Source: Paraburkholderia saeva
Lineage (GTDB): Bacteria > Pseudomonadota > Gammaproteobacteria > Burkholderiales > Burkholderiaceae
Assembly (NCBI RefSeq): GCF_907164555.1
Contig: NZ_CAJQZC010000001.1
Location: forward strand, 682,001-746,000
Direction: 5' to 3'
Length of the DNA stretch: 64,000 nucleotides
Below are positions 8,423-17,209 of the stretch, piece by piece (the first letter of the stretch is position 1; each line of letters opens with the position of its first letter). The notes beneath the pieces are model-generated. The model was not told the origin of the DNA, searched no databases, and saw only the letters and a program-made list of their open reading frames with translations. The position numbers were made by a program, and so were the translations under genes.

Positions 8423-8626
8423 GTGCTGCGTCCTCTAAAGACACGGCATTCTAGCGCGGAATGTCGCAGGTTCCGACAATTGTCTCGTTTCGAGACGTAA
8501 CATCCTCGCTTTATGCGAGTTTTATGCCTGCAAAACACGGAAATCGACCAGATTGCCGCGCACGCGAATTGCAGTGCGCGCCGCTTTCTTGACGCCAGGG
8601 TAGGCCGCTCCTACACTTGCGGCACT
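8423..8626. other. Intergenic region between the zapA operon and the cobalamin riboswitch
   Basis: No gene is visible. The segment must hold the divergent promoters of the zapA operon (minus) and of the cobalamin operon (plus). It contains a short dyad GTCTCGTTTCGAGAC (8482-8496) and a small hairpin CTCGCTTTATGCGAG followed by TTTTA (8505-8523). I could not pick a convincing -10/-35 pair. Confidence 0.5.
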
Positions 8627-8840
8627 TTGGTGCCCGCGCGCATTTTCATGTCGCGCAGTTAAACGGGAAACAGGGCGCGCGGCATTGCGATCGCGCCAAC
8701 CTGTGCTGCCCCCGCAACGGTAAGCGACCGCGTTATTTCCTGCAAGTCGATCCGATACGCGCCCTCAAAAAGCGCGCAATGCCACTGCGCATGCATGCGT
8801 GGGAAGGTGGGTCGATGCGTCGCCAGCCCGGATACCGGCC
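8627..8840 (+). promoter_or_regulatory. Cobalamin (adenosylcobalamin) riboswitch
   Basis: The conserved core elements occur in order: GGTGCCCG (8629-8636), TTAAACGGGAAACAGGG (8659-8675), GCCAACCTGTGCTGCCCCCG (8695-8714) with CAACGGTAAGCG following, GCCACTG (8781-8787), GGGAAGG (8801-8807), and the B12 box GCCAGCCCGGATACCGGCC (8822-8840). It lies 123 bases before btuB on the same strand. Cobalamin riboswitches bind adenosyl- or methylcobalamin and shut off downstream expression, so btuB and the coupled import and assembly genes should be repressed when B12 is plentiful. The expression platform between the aptamer and the btuB ribosome site is not resolved. Confidence 0.95.
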
Positions 8841-8963
8841 AGAGGGAAGGACATCGTTTGCGCGCGGCAGTTGTCTCTGGCTGTCTCGCGACAAATGGAC
8901 GTCCTGTCACGCAACGGCCCGCGGGGAAGCAGGCCGGGCACGTCAGCCACAGGAATTCACCCG

Positions 8964-10883
8964 ATGTACACGCCCATCGCCCGCGCGGCGCTGCTCGCCC
9001 TGACCGGCCTGCCGCTCGCCGCACTGGCCCAGTCCGCGCAGACGGACGATACGATCCCGCCCGCGCGCAGGCTCGCGCAGGACGCCACGGATTCCATATC
9101 CGCGCCAGCCTCCGTGCCCGCGACGACGACCCTCGCGCCCGTTGTGGTGACCGCCGCCCGCGGACCACAGTCGCTCGCGGATGCCATCCCGCAGACCACG
9201 CGTTTCGACCAGCAGGACATTGCCGATACGACGGCCCGTGATCTGCCGGGTCTCCTGCAACTCGCGCCAGGCGCGCAGGTCGTGCGCAACGGCGGCCCGG
9301 GTTCGTCGTCGGCCCTCTTTTTGCGAGGTGCTTCGGCGCAGCAGTCGCTCGTGCTGATCGACGGCGTGCGGGTCGATTCCGTGAGCCTTGGCAACGCGCA
9401 GATCGAGCAGCTTCCGCTCGACCAGATCGATCACGTCGAAGTGGTGAACGGCAATGTATCGGCGCTGTATGGATCGGGCGCGGTCGGTGGCGTCGTGCAG
9501 GTGTTCACGAAGGATGGCGGCAACCATCCGCCGCGCTTCAATTTTTCCGTCGAATACGGCAGCTATCACACGCAACAGCAGCAGGCGGGCGTCGATGGCA
9601 GGCTCGATAGCGACGGCAAGACGACCTTCAGCGTTACGGTTGCGCGCGCGAAGGACGACGGTTTCTCGTCGATCAATCCCGCGCTCGCGCCCGTCAATCC
9701 GAACGCGAATGGCTATCTGAACGAGAGCGTCTCGGCGTCGCTGCGCCACCGTTTCAACGACAGGTGGGACGCGGGCGTGCGCTACTTCCAGTCGAACGGC
9801 AACGACAGCTTCGACAATCCGTATGGTGCGCCAACCGATCTGAACAATCTGTACAGCAAGGTCCAGCTCGCCTCGGCGTTCGCCAACGGGCGTGTGACGG
9901 ACTGGTGGACGACGCACGTGATCGTCGCCGCCGGCAACGACCGCAGCAACACCGCGTTGAACGGCGTCTATACGGATCACTTCGATACGGACAACCGTCA
10001 GTACACGTGGCAGAACGATTTCACGTTCGCGCCGCAACAAAAGCTCCAGCTGGGCTACGAGCATCTCGACCAGCGCCTCGACTCGAACGACTATGGCGCG
10101 CCGGACCGTCATGTGAATTCGGTCTTTGCAGGCTACACGGGACGCGTTGGCGGCAGCCAGTTCCAGGCGAACGTGCGGCACGACCAGTACTCCGATTTCG
10201 GCGGCGCGAACAGTTACTATCTCGGCTACGGATACGATGTCACGGAACACTGGAAGGTGACGGCAAGCTGGTCGGATTCGTTTCGTGCGCCGACCTTCAA
10301 CGATCTGTACTTTCCATTTAGCGGCAATCCGTCGATCCAGCCGGAGCGCAGTCATTCGGTCGAGGCCGCGCTGCAGTATGCGTCGGACGCACTGGGCGTG
10401 ATGAAGCTCACGGCGTACGAGACGCGTTATACGAACCTGATCGAGTATCAGCAGGTGAGCCCGGGCGAGTTCGTCGCGCAGAACGTGGGACGCGCGAAAG
10501 TGCAGGGCGTCGAGGGATCATGGAGCGGCCATGTCGGAAAAACGGATGTACGCGCGGCGCTCACGTTCCAGAATCCCGTCGACGAAGATACGAATACGGA
10601 CCTGAACCGGCGCGCGCGTCATTTCGCTTCGTTCTCCGCGAATCGCAGCATCGGCGGCTGGCGCGTGGGCGGCGAGTGGCTCGTGAGCGGCGAGCGTAAC
10701 GACAGCGGCACGACGCTCGCGGGTTACGGTGTCGTGAATCTCTCGGCGCGTTATGCGATCACGAAGTCGTGGTACGTGGCCGCGCAGATCCAGAATCTCT
10801 TCGACAAGGACTATGAACTGGCCTACACGTACAACACGCCGCGACGCGGTGCGTATCTCACACTCGGCTGGCAGCAGCAGTGA
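8964..10883 (+). CDS. btuB: TonB-dependent outer-membrane cobalamin receptor
   Basis: The 639-residue protein has a signal peptide (cleavage near ALAQ, residues 20-23), a TonB box PVVVTAAR (59-66), a plug domain (DLPGLLQLAPGAQVV, then GSSSALFLRGASAQQSLVLIDG) and a long beta-barrel ending in an aromatic-rich strand (GAYLTLGWQQQ). Substrate is inferred from the riboswitch upstream and the B12 genes downstream. The frame is open 165 bases further upstream, through the riboswitch, but the ATG at 8964 has an AGGA site at 8951-8954 and gives the signal peptide. First gene of btuB-btuC-btuD-cobT-cobS-cobC. Confidence 0.94.
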   Translation: MYTPIARAALLALTGLPLAALAQSAQTDDTIPPARRLAQDATDSISAPASVPATTTLAPVVVTAARGPQSLADAIPQTTRFDQQDIADTTARDLPGLLQLAPGAQVVRNGGPGSSSALFLRGASAQQSLVLIDGVRVDSVSLGNAQIEQLPLDQIDHVEVVNGNVSALYGSGAVGGVVQVFTKDGGNHPPRFNFSVEYGSYHTQQQQAGVDGRLDSDGKTTFSVTVARAKDDGFSSINPALAPVNPNANGYLNESVSASLRHRFNDRWDAGVRYFQSNGNDSFDNPYGAPTDLNNLYSKVQLASAFANGRVTDWWTTHVIVAAGNDRSNTALNGVYTDHFDTDNRQYTWQNDFTFAPQQKLQLGYEHLDQRLDSNDYGAPDRHVNSVFAGYTGRVGGSQFQANVRHDQYSDFGGANSYYLGYGYDVTEHWKVTASWSDSFRAPTFNDLYFPFSGNPSIQPERSHSVEAALQYASDALGVMKLTAYETRYTNLIEYQQVSPGEFVAQNVGRAKVQGVEGSWSGHVGKTDVRAALTFQNPVDEDTNTDLNRRARHFASFSANRSIGGWRVGGEWLVSGERNDSGTTLAGYGVVNLSARYAITKSWYVAAQIQNLFDKDYELAYTYNTPRRGAYLTLGWQQQ

Positions 10884-10919
10884 GGTGCGTTGCATCGCCG
10901 GTTCGCGGGTTGAGCCAAC

Positions 10920-11993
10920 ATGTCTTCTGAGCGCGCCGCGATGAACCGCGCCGCGCTGCGCCTGACGACCGGCGTGAGCGCGCAGCGCGCGCTCGCAATC
11001 TGGTGCGGGCTGGCCGTGCTTGCGTTGATCGTGTTCGTGGCGTCGCTCGCGCTGGGCAGTGTCGCGCTCGGGCCTTTGCGCGTTGTTAGCGCATTGCTGC
11101 CGTGGCATGCGGACATGGCTTCGTCTTCGTCCTCATCGGATCTGGCCATCGAGATCGTGCGCACACTGCGCCTGCCGCGTGCGCTGGCTGGCTTCGCATG
11201 CGGCGCGTTGCTCGCAGTCGCGGGCTCGCTGCTTCAGGTGTTGCTGCGCAATCCGCTCGCCGAGCCGTATGTGCTCGGCGTATCGGGCGGTGCCGCAAGC
11301 TTCGCGCTCGTCGCGATGATCGCCGGATGCGCGTGGTGGATCGTCGATGCCAGCGCGTTTGCCGGCGCGTTCGCGTCGATCCTGCTGGTGCTCGGTCTTG
11401 CGCGACGCGAGTTGTGGCGCGGCGAGCCGCAGGATGCTTCGCCGCGTCTTCTGCTGACGGGCGCGGTGATTGCGGCCGGTTGGGGCGCGGTGATCACGCT
11501 GCTCCTGAGCGTCGCGCCCGAGAGCCGTCTGCGCGGCATGCTGTTCTGGCTGACCGGCGACCTGAACGGCGGCGGCATGCCGTGGGTCGCGCTCATTGCA
11601 CTCGTCGTCGCGCTCGTCATGATTGTGCCGGCTGCCGCGCAACTCAACGTGCTGCTGCGCGGCGATACGGCCGCGCAGGCGCTCGGCGTGCCGGTCATGC
11701 GCCTGCGGCTGCGTGTGTATCTCGTTGCATCGCTCGCGGCGGCGGCTGCGGTGACGACGGGCGGCACGATTGGCTTCGTCGGCCTTGTGGTGCCGCACAT
11801 GCTGCGGCTCGCGTTCGGCAATGACCAGCGCATGCTGCTGCCTGCCGCCGCACTTGGCGGCGGGCTGACCGTGATGGCCGCCGATCTCGTCGCGCGTACG
11901 GTCATCGCGCCCGCGCAGTTGCCGGTCGGCGTGATCACCGCGCTCGCCGGCGTGCCCGTGTTCCTCTGGATGCTGTTGCGCAGGCGGCGATGA
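10920..11993 (+). CDS. btuC: Cobalamin ABC transporter permease (BtuC/FecCD family)
   Basis: The 357-residue, strongly hydrophobic protein belongs to the FecCD permease family, about ten membrane helices. It shows the landmark LLQVLLRNPLAEPYVLGVSG (residues about 102-121) and the late GTIGFVGLVVPHMLR segment that contacts the ATPase. The neighbours assign it to corrinoid import rather than iron-siderophore uptake. The next gene starts inside its stop (ATGA overlap), so permease and ATPase are coupled. A second in-frame ATG 21 bases downstream is an alternative start. Confidence 0.92.
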   Translation: MSSERAAMNRAALRLTTGVSAQRALAIWCGLAVLALIVFVASLALGSVALGPLRVVSALLPWHADMASSSSSSDLAIEIVRTLRLPRALAGFACGALLAVAGSLLQVLLRNPLAEPYVLGVSGGAASFALVAMIAGCAWWIVDASAFAGAFASILLVLGLARRELWRGEPQDASPRLLLTGAVIAAGWGAVITLLLSVAPESRLRGMLFWLTGDLNGGGMPWVALIALVVALVMIVPAAAQLNVLLRGDTAAQALGVPVMRLRLRVYLVASLAAAAAVTTGGTIGFVGLVVPHMLRLAFGNDQRMLLPAAALGGGLTVMAADLVARTVIAPAQLPVGVITALAGVPVFLWMLLRRRR

Positions 11994-12829
11994 TGAACGC
12001 ACACGTTTTCGCATCGTCGACACTGTCTGCGCAACGCGTCACGCTGCGCGCAGGCGCACGCACGTTACTCGACGATTTTACGCACACGTTTCACCCAGGC
12101 GAGGTCTGGTGCATCGCTGGCCCGAATGGCGCCGGCAAGACCACGCTGATTTCCGCGCTTGCCGGCCTGCTTGAACCCGCAGGTGGTCACGTCGAACTCG
12201 ATGGCACGCGTGTCACGGCATGGTCGCCCGCGCGACTCGCGCAACGCCGTGCGCTGATGCCGCAAGGCGAGCGCGACGCATTCAGCGCGAGCGTCTTCGA
12301 GATGGTGATGCTCAACCGTTTTCCGCATCTCGACGGCTGGGGCTGGGAGCGTGCCGAAGATCGCGCAGCGGCGCATGCCGCGCTCGACACGCTCGGGCTC
12401 ACATCGCTCAAGACGCGCGACGTGCTGTCGCTCTCGGGCGGCGAGCGTCAGCGCGTGGCGCTCGCAGCGGCGCTGTGCCAGGACGCGCCGCTGCTCCTGC
12501 TCGACGAACCGCTTTCGCATCTCGATCTGCATCATCAGATCGACTGCCTCGAAGCGTTGACCGCGTGGGCACGTCAATCACAGCATTCGCCACGCAGCGT
12601 GATTTTCTCGTGTCACGATCTGAACCTTGCGCGCCGCTTCGCGACGCATGCGTTGCTGCTCGACGGTAACGGCGACGCGCACGCAGGCCCGGTACGCGAC
12701 GTATTCACGCCGGCGCTCGCGAGCCGCGCATTTGGCTATCCGCTTATCCTGATCCGCGATGGGGAGCACGAAGCGCTGATCCCGTCGACGCAACGCGACA
12801 CCTCTCCTTCTTCAAGCAGACAACCATGA
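11990..12829 (+). CDS. btuD: Cobalamin ABC transporter ATP-binding protein
   Basis: This 279-residue ATPase has Walker A GPNGAGKT (residues 44-51), signature LSGGERQR (148-155) and Walker B LLLLDEP (168-174) followed by the D-loop SHLD, with the switch histidine in FSCHDLN. It matches the FecE/BtuD family and pairs with the permease encoded just upstream. Both ends overlap neighbours by four bases (ATGA), showing tight coupling with btuC and cobT. The periplasmic binding protein is encoded separately, in the convergent cobU operon. Confidence 0.93.
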   Translation: MMNAHVFASSTLSAQRVTLRAGARTLLDDFTHTFHPGEVWCIAGPNGAGKTTLISALAGLLEPAGGHVELDGTRVTAWSPARLAQRRALMPQGERDAFSASVFEMVMLNRFPHLDGWGWERAEDRAAAHAALDTLGLTSLKTRDVLSLSGGERQRVALAAALCQDAPLLLLDEPLSHLDLHHQIDCLEALTAWARQSQHSPRSVIFSCHDLNLARRFATHALLLDGNGDAHAGPVRDVFTPALASRAFGYPLILIRDGEHEALIPSTQRDTSPSSSRQP

Positions 12830-13881
12830 CTTCACCCACGCCCGCGCTACCTGTTGTCGAACCGCTCGAACAGACGTTGCGTGCCGAACTGCAACGCATC
12901 ATCGACACGAAGACGAAGCCGCCTGGCAGCCTCGGGCGCCTCGAAGGGCTCGCGCGTCAAATGGGCATGATCCAGCGTACGACGCGCCCTTCGATCGAAC
13001 GCCCGGTGATGATCGTCTTCGCGGGCGACCACGGTATCGCGCATGAAGGCGTGAGCCCGTATCCGCAGGCGGTAACAGCGCAGATGGTGGCGAATTTCCT
13101 GGCGGGCGGCGCGGCGATCAACGCGTTGAGCCGTGTCGCGGGGCTCACGCTCGAAATCGTCAACGCGGGCGTGGCGACGCCGATGCCGCCGTCCGACCTG
13201 CTCGTCGATATTCCGGTGGCGCGAGGCACGCGCAACTTCGCGCACGAACCGGCGATGACGCATGAAGAAGCGTGGGCCGCGCTGCATGCGGGCGCGGAAC
13301 GCGTGCGCGTGCATGCGGCACTCGGCACGAACGTGATCGGTTTCGGCGAGATGGGGATCGCGAACACGTCGGCGGCAGCGTGCATCATGAGCCGCCTTGG
13401 CGGCGTGCCGATCGCGGATTGCGTCGGACGCGGCACGGGCCTCGACGACACCGGTCTCGCGAAAAAGCGTGACATCCTGGCGGCGGCGCTTGCGGCCCAT
13501 CCCGATACCGGAACGGCAATCGATGTGCTCGCGACTTTCGGCGGCTTCGAAATCGCGATGATGGCCGGCGCGTTCATGGCCGCGGCAGAGGCGCGCATGA
13601 CGATCCTCGTCGATGGTTTCATCGCGACCTCGGCGCTGCTGGTGGCGCGAGCACTCGCGCCGGCGGTCGTCGACTACTGCGTGTTCGCGCATGCATCGAA
13701 CGAAGCCGGGCATCGGCGCATGCTCGAGCAGTTCGAAGCAGAGCCGCTGCTCACGCTGGATCTGCGCCTCGGCGAAGGCACGGGCGCCGCGCTTGCATTG
13801 CCTTTGTTGCGTGCCGCCGTTGCGTTCGTCAACGAGATGGCGAGCTTCGAATCGGCAGGCGTCGCGAACCGCGGCGCGTGA
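12826..13881 (+). CDS. cobT: Nicotinate-nucleotide--dimethylbenzimidazole phosphoribosyltransferase
   Basis: CobT activates the lower ligand of B12 by making alpha-ribazole 5'-phosphate from dimethylbenzimidazole and nicotinate mononucleotide. The 351-residue protein has KTKPPGSLGRLE near the N-terminus, MIVFAGDHGIAHEGVSPYPQ, and the catalytic glutamate Glu317 in RLGEGTGAALAL, the same number as the Salmonella enzyme. It is coupled to btuD by ATGA overlap and lies 25 bases before cobS. Confidence 0.96.
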   Translation: MTSPTPALPVVEPLEQTLRAELQRIIDTKTKPPGSLGRLEGLARQMGMIQRTTRPSIERPVMIVFAGDHGIAHEGVSPYPQAVTAQMVANFLAGGAAINALSRVAGLTLEIVNAGVATPMPPSDLLVDIPVARGTRNFAHEPAMTHEEAWAALHAGAERVRVHAALGTNVIGFGEMGIANTSAAACIMSRLGGVPIADCVGRGTGLDDTGLAKKRDILAAALAAHPDTGTAIDVLATFGGFEIAMMAGAFMAAAEARMTILVDGFIATSALLVARALAPAVVDYCVFAHASNEAGHRRMLEQFEAEPLLTLDLRLGEGTGAALALPLLRAAVAFVNEMASFESAGVANRGA

Positions 13882-13906
13882 ACCCGTCACACCAGACCGC
13901 GCCAAC

Positions 13907-14665
13907 ATGAATCCGCTTGCTGAACTGCGCTACTTTTTTACCGCGCTCGGCTATTTCACGCGCGTGCCGGTGCCGCGCTGGGTCGGCTACGAGCCGCACT
14001 ATCTGAACGCGGCGGCCCGCTATTTTCCGCTGGTGGGCGCGCTCGTCGGCGCGCTCGGCGCGGTGGTGTATCTGGCGGCGCTGCGCGTGTTTCCAGCAGG
14101 CGTGGCCGTGCTGCTTTCGATGGTCGCGACGCTCTTCGTCACCGGTGCGTTTCATGAAGACGGTCTGGCCGATTGCGTCGACGCATTCGGCGGCGGCTAT
14201 ACACGCGACGACGTGCTGCGGATCATGCGCGACTCGCGCATCGGGGCGTTCGGCGCGATAGCGCTGGCGATTGCGCTTGCGCTCAAATGGCAGACACTCG
14301 CTGCGCTGCCGCCGCTACGTGCCGCGTGGCTGATGATCGCGGCGCACGCGGCAAGCCGTGCCTGCGCGATCAGCTATCTCGCGACGCTCGACTATGTGCG
14401 CGCCGAAGGCAAGGCGAAGCCGGTCGCGCAGCGCATGAGCGCGTTCGCATTGATGCTGGCCTGCGTGTTCGGCGTACCGTGGCTTTTCTGGCCGGACTGG
14501 CGCGCGGGCTGTGTCGTGGTGGCCGTGCTGCTCGTGCTGCGCTTTGCGCTGGGTCGTTACTTCGTGCGACGTATCGGCGGGTATACCGGCGATTGCCTCG
14601 GGTTCGCGCAGCAGGTCTTTGAAATCGCGATCTATCTGACGGGGCTTGCATGGATCTCATCCTGA
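13907..14665 (+). CDS. cobS: Adenosylcobinamide-GDP ribazoletransferase (cobalamin synthase)
   Basis: CobS joins adenosylcobinamide-GDP with alpha-ribazole (or its phosphate) in the inner membrane. The 252-residue protein is polytopic and has the acidic family motif HEDGLADCVDAFGG (residues 83-96), expected to bind Mg2+. Open frame continues upstream into cobT, but the ATG at 13907 gives the usual start (NPLAELRYFFTALGYFTRVP). The end overlaps cobC by 16 bases. Confidence 0.95.
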   Translation: MNPLAELRYFFTALGYFTRVPVPRWVGYEPHYLNAAARYFPLVGALVGALGAVVYLAALRVFPAGVAVLLSMVATLFVTGAFHEDGLADCVDAFGGGYTRDDVLRIMRDSRIGAFGAIALAIALALKWQTLAALPPLRAAWLMIAAHAASRACAISYLATLDYVRAEGKAKPVAQRMSAFALMLACVFGVPWLFWPDWRAGCVVVAVLLVLRFALGRYFVRRIGGYTGDCLGFAQQVFEIAIYLTGLAWISS

Positions 14666-15231
14666 TCCGCCATCCCGCGGTCGCGATCGATGCAGGCATC
14701 TGTTACGGGCGCAGCGACATTGCACTCGCCGACGTGCCTCACGCGAGCGTGACTGCGCTCAAGGCGAGGCTCGAACTGCCCGTGCCGGATCTCGTATGGT
14801 CGAGCCCGCTCACGCGCTGCCGATCCGTTGCAGAACCGTGGGCTGCGCAGTGGGCCCGCAAGGTTTCCGTCGACCCGCGTTTGCAGGAGATGGACTTCGG
14901 TACATGGGAAGTGCAGCGTTGGGACGACATCGATCGCGCGTTGCTCGACGACTGGGCCGCCGATCTGCATCACGCGCGCGCGCATGGCGGCGAGAGCGTC
15001 GCGCAGTTCAGCGCGCGCGTTGAGACGTGGTTCGGTGAGCGGCAGGCCGAAGCGGGCGACGCGTGCGCGCACGTCGTCACGCATGCAGGCGTGATTCGTG
15101 TGCTGGTTGCGCTCGCGCTTCGCGTATCGCTCGAACAGACGCTTTCATGGTCGATCGATTTTGCCGGCGTGGTGTGGCTGCGGCGGCGCGAACCCGGCGC
15201 CGCGTGGACACTCGTGCGCTGGAACGCCTGA
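14650..15231 (+). CDS. cobC: Alpha-ribazole phosphatase (histidine phosphatase family)
   Basis: The 193-residue protein has the histidine-phosphatase start LILIRHPAV, with the phosphorylated His8 in an RHP rather than the usual RHG, and the second histidine in VVTHAGVIRVL. Context, overlapping cobS, identifies it as the enzyme that dephosphorylates alpha-ribazole phosphate or the cobalamin phosphate. Its short form lacks insertions seen in phosphoglycerate mutases. Last gene of the plus-strand cobalamin operon; the converging btuF ends 32 bases away. Confidence 0.9.
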   Translation: MDLILIRHPAVAIDAGICYGRSDIALADVPHASVTALKARLELPVPDLVWSSPLTRCRSVAEPWAAQWARKVSVDPRLQEMDFGTWEVQRWDDIDRALLDDWAADLHHARAHGGESVAQFSARVETWFGERQAEAGDACAHVVTHAGVIRVLVALALRVSLEQTLSWSIDFAGVVWLRRREPGAAWTLVRWNA

Positions 15232-15263
15232 ACGCAGCCGCGCAAAAAGGCAGAAAGCGTGGG

Positions 15264-16178
15264 TCAGCGTGCAGCGCCCGTTCGACGCGAGCGCGCTGTC
15301 TCCAGATCCTGGCAGAGCAGGGCCGCGCCCTGTGCGATGCGCGGAGCAGGGCGGTTGATCAGATCGCCGTCGATGGCAAAGAGGTTGCCGTGCGCGACGG
15401 CATCGAGCGACGGCCACGCGCGCCACGTGTCGAGTTGAGGTAAAGGCCGGTCGGGCGCCGTCGCGCCAGGCGCAGCGGTCACGATCGCTTCGGGATTGGC
15501 GGCGAGGACGGCTTCGGTCGAAACGGTCGGCACGAGCGGTTCGAGTTTCGCAAACACGTTGCGCCCGCCGCATAGCGCGATCACTTCGCTGATCAGATGC
15601 GTGCCGTTCAACGTCATCAACGGCTGATCCCATACCTGATAGAACACGCTCACTGGCGGCCTCGCTGCGTATCGCGCGCGCAGTTGCGCGATGTTGCTGC
15701 GATACGTGTTCGCCGCGGCGTCCGCGACCGGCGACGTGCCGAGCAGTGTGCCGAGCTTCGTCAACGTGACGCCGATGTCGTCGAGATGACGCGGCTCGCT
15801 GAAGTAGAGCGGAATGTGCAGATCGCGCAGTCGATCAAGCTGACGCCCGGCATTGCCGTGACGCCACACGACGATCAGATCCGGCTTCAGCGCGACAATA
15901 CGTTCGAGATCGAGCGCCTTGTTGTCGCCGACGCGCGGCAGCTGTTTCGCTTCGGGCGGAAAGTCGCTGTACGTCACGGCACCGACGATTTTCGCGCCAC
16001 CGCCCGCCGCATAAAGCATTTCGGTGACATGCGGCGCAAGACTGATCACGCGTTGCGCCGGTGCGGCCAGCGTGACGGCGGCACCGGAATCGTCGATGAC
16101 GGTGATCGCGAACGCGCCCGTTGAAAACGCGCAGGCCGTCAGGCAAGAAAGGACAACACGGGCGAGACGCTGCTTCAT
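15264..16178 (-). CDS. btuF: Periplasmic cobalamin-binding protein (BtuF-like)
   Basis: The 304-residue product has a signal peptide (1-24, ending GAFA) and a class III periplasmic binding protein fold. Characteristic segments are QRVISLAPHVTEMLYAAGGG, AVTYSDFPPEAKQLPRVGD and LDLERIVALKPDLIVVW. The segment APHVTEML and YSDFPPEA match BtuF-type corrinoid-binding proteins. It would deliver corrinoid to BtuCD, encoded in the facing operon. Its start overlaps the stop of cobD by four bases. Confidence 0.9.
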   Translation of the reverse strand: MKQRLARVVLSCLTACAFSTGAFAITVIDDSGAAVTLAAPAQRVISLAPHVTEMLYAAGGGAKIVGAVTYSDFPPEAKQLPRVGDNKALDLERIVALKPDLIVVWRHGNAGRQLDRLRDLHIPLYFSEPRHLDDIGVTLTKLGTLLGTSPVADAAANTYRSNIAQLRARYAARPPVSVFYQVWDQPLMTLNGTHLISEVIALCGGRNVFAKLEPLVPTVSTEAVLAANPEAIVTAAPGATAPDRPLPQLDTWRAWPSLDAVAHGNLFAIDGDLINRPAPRIAQGAALLCQDLETARSRRTGAAR

Positions 16179-17209
16179 CGGTCGTGCGTGGTGGAAAGTG
16201 GCGCGTTATCGATCGCCGGAATGCTGTCCTTCAGCGCGTGTTCGAGACGTAACCACTGCGCGTCCGTTGCAGGCAGACCGAAGCGCACGCTCGCCGGTGC
16301 CGGAAAAAAGCGCGTCCAGATTCCGTGTTGCGCGAGTGCGTGATGCAGCGCAGCGGCACGTGCATCCGGTGTCCAGGCGAAAAGCGGCGTGCGATGCAAG
16401 GGCAGGCGGTGCGCATCGAGAAGTGCGGCGAGGCGCGCGCTGTCCTCGTCGAGTTGCGCGCGCATCGCGCGTTGCCATGCGGTGTCGTTGAATGCTGCTG
16501 TCACGGCGTGGCGGGCAGGGCCGCTCACGGTCCACGCGCCCAGCGCTTCGCGCAGCGGCGCGAGCAACGCGGGCACGGCCAGCACGAAGCCCGCGCGCAC
16601 ACCGGCAAGTCCGAAGAACTTGCCTGGCGAGCGGAACACGACAAGTCCCGCTCGATCCGTCGACCCCGCGAGCGACGCGGACGGCATCGTGTCGGCGAAC
16701 GCTTCGTCGACGATCAACGTGCCGCCGCGCGCCGACAGTTGTGCATGCCACCGATGCAGCGTCTCCGCCCTCACGTGTTGCGCGGTCGGGTTGTTCGGAT
16801 TGACGATGACCGCATGCGTCATCGCGTCGGGGAGCGTTTCGGCGGTGACGTCGAGCGGCAGCACGCGATGATCGGCACGCGTGAACGCCGGTGCATATTC
16901 GCCATACGTCAGCGGCGCGATGCCGACTGTGCCCGGCGGTAACAGCACAGGCAGCGCGCGGATCGCGGCCTGGCTGCCCGCAACCGGCAGCACGTGCGCG
17001 GCGTCTGGCGCGCCGTAATAGCGCGCGGCGCAGGCGGCGAATCCGTCGCCGTCGTCGGGCAGGCGCCGCCATGCATCGGCGGGCACCGGCGGCACCGGAT
17101 AGCCGTGTGGATTGATGCCCGTCGACAGATCGAGCCAGTCTTCGTACGGGATGCCATAGCGGCGCGCCGCTTCATGCAGGTTGCCGCCGTGAACGATCGT
17201 GTCAGACAT
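16175..17209 (-). CDS. cobD: Threonine-phosphate decarboxylase (CobD/CobC, PLP enzyme)
   Basis: This enzyme makes (R)-1-aminopropan-2-ol phosphate, the linker arm of cobalamin. The 344-residue protein is a fold-type I PLP enzyme of the histidinol-phosphate aminotransferase group, with the diagnostic HGGNLHEAARRYG start, DLSTGINPHGYP, and the PLP lysine in SPGKFFGLAGVRAGF. An in-frame ATG four codons upstream is possible; I chose the one giving MSDTIVHGGN. It overlaps the end of cbiB by eight bases and btuF by four. The name cobC is used for the same enzyme in Pseudomonas. Confidence 0.94.
   Translation of the reverse strand: MSDTIVHGGNLHEAARRYGIPYEDWLDLSTGINPHGYPVPPVPADAWRRLPDDGDGFAACAARYYGAPDAAHVLPVAGSQAAIRALPVLLPPGTVGIAPLTYGEYAPAFTRADHRVLPLDVTAETLPDAMTHAVIVNPNNPTAQHVRAETLHRWHAQLSARGGTLIVDEAFADTMPSASLAGSTDRAGLVVFRSPGKFFGLAGVRAGFVLAVPALLAPLREALGAWTVSGPARHAVTAAFNDTAWQRAMRAQLDEDSARLAALLDAHRLPLHRTPLFAWTPDARAAALHHALAQHGIWTRFFPAPASVRFGLPATDAQWLRLEHALKDSIPAIDNAPLSTTHDR

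Noticed and set aside
8799..8963. Upstream extension of btuB through the riboswitch
   Set aside because: These codons coincide with the B12 box and leader; the ATG at 8964 has a ribosome site and gives a signal peptide.
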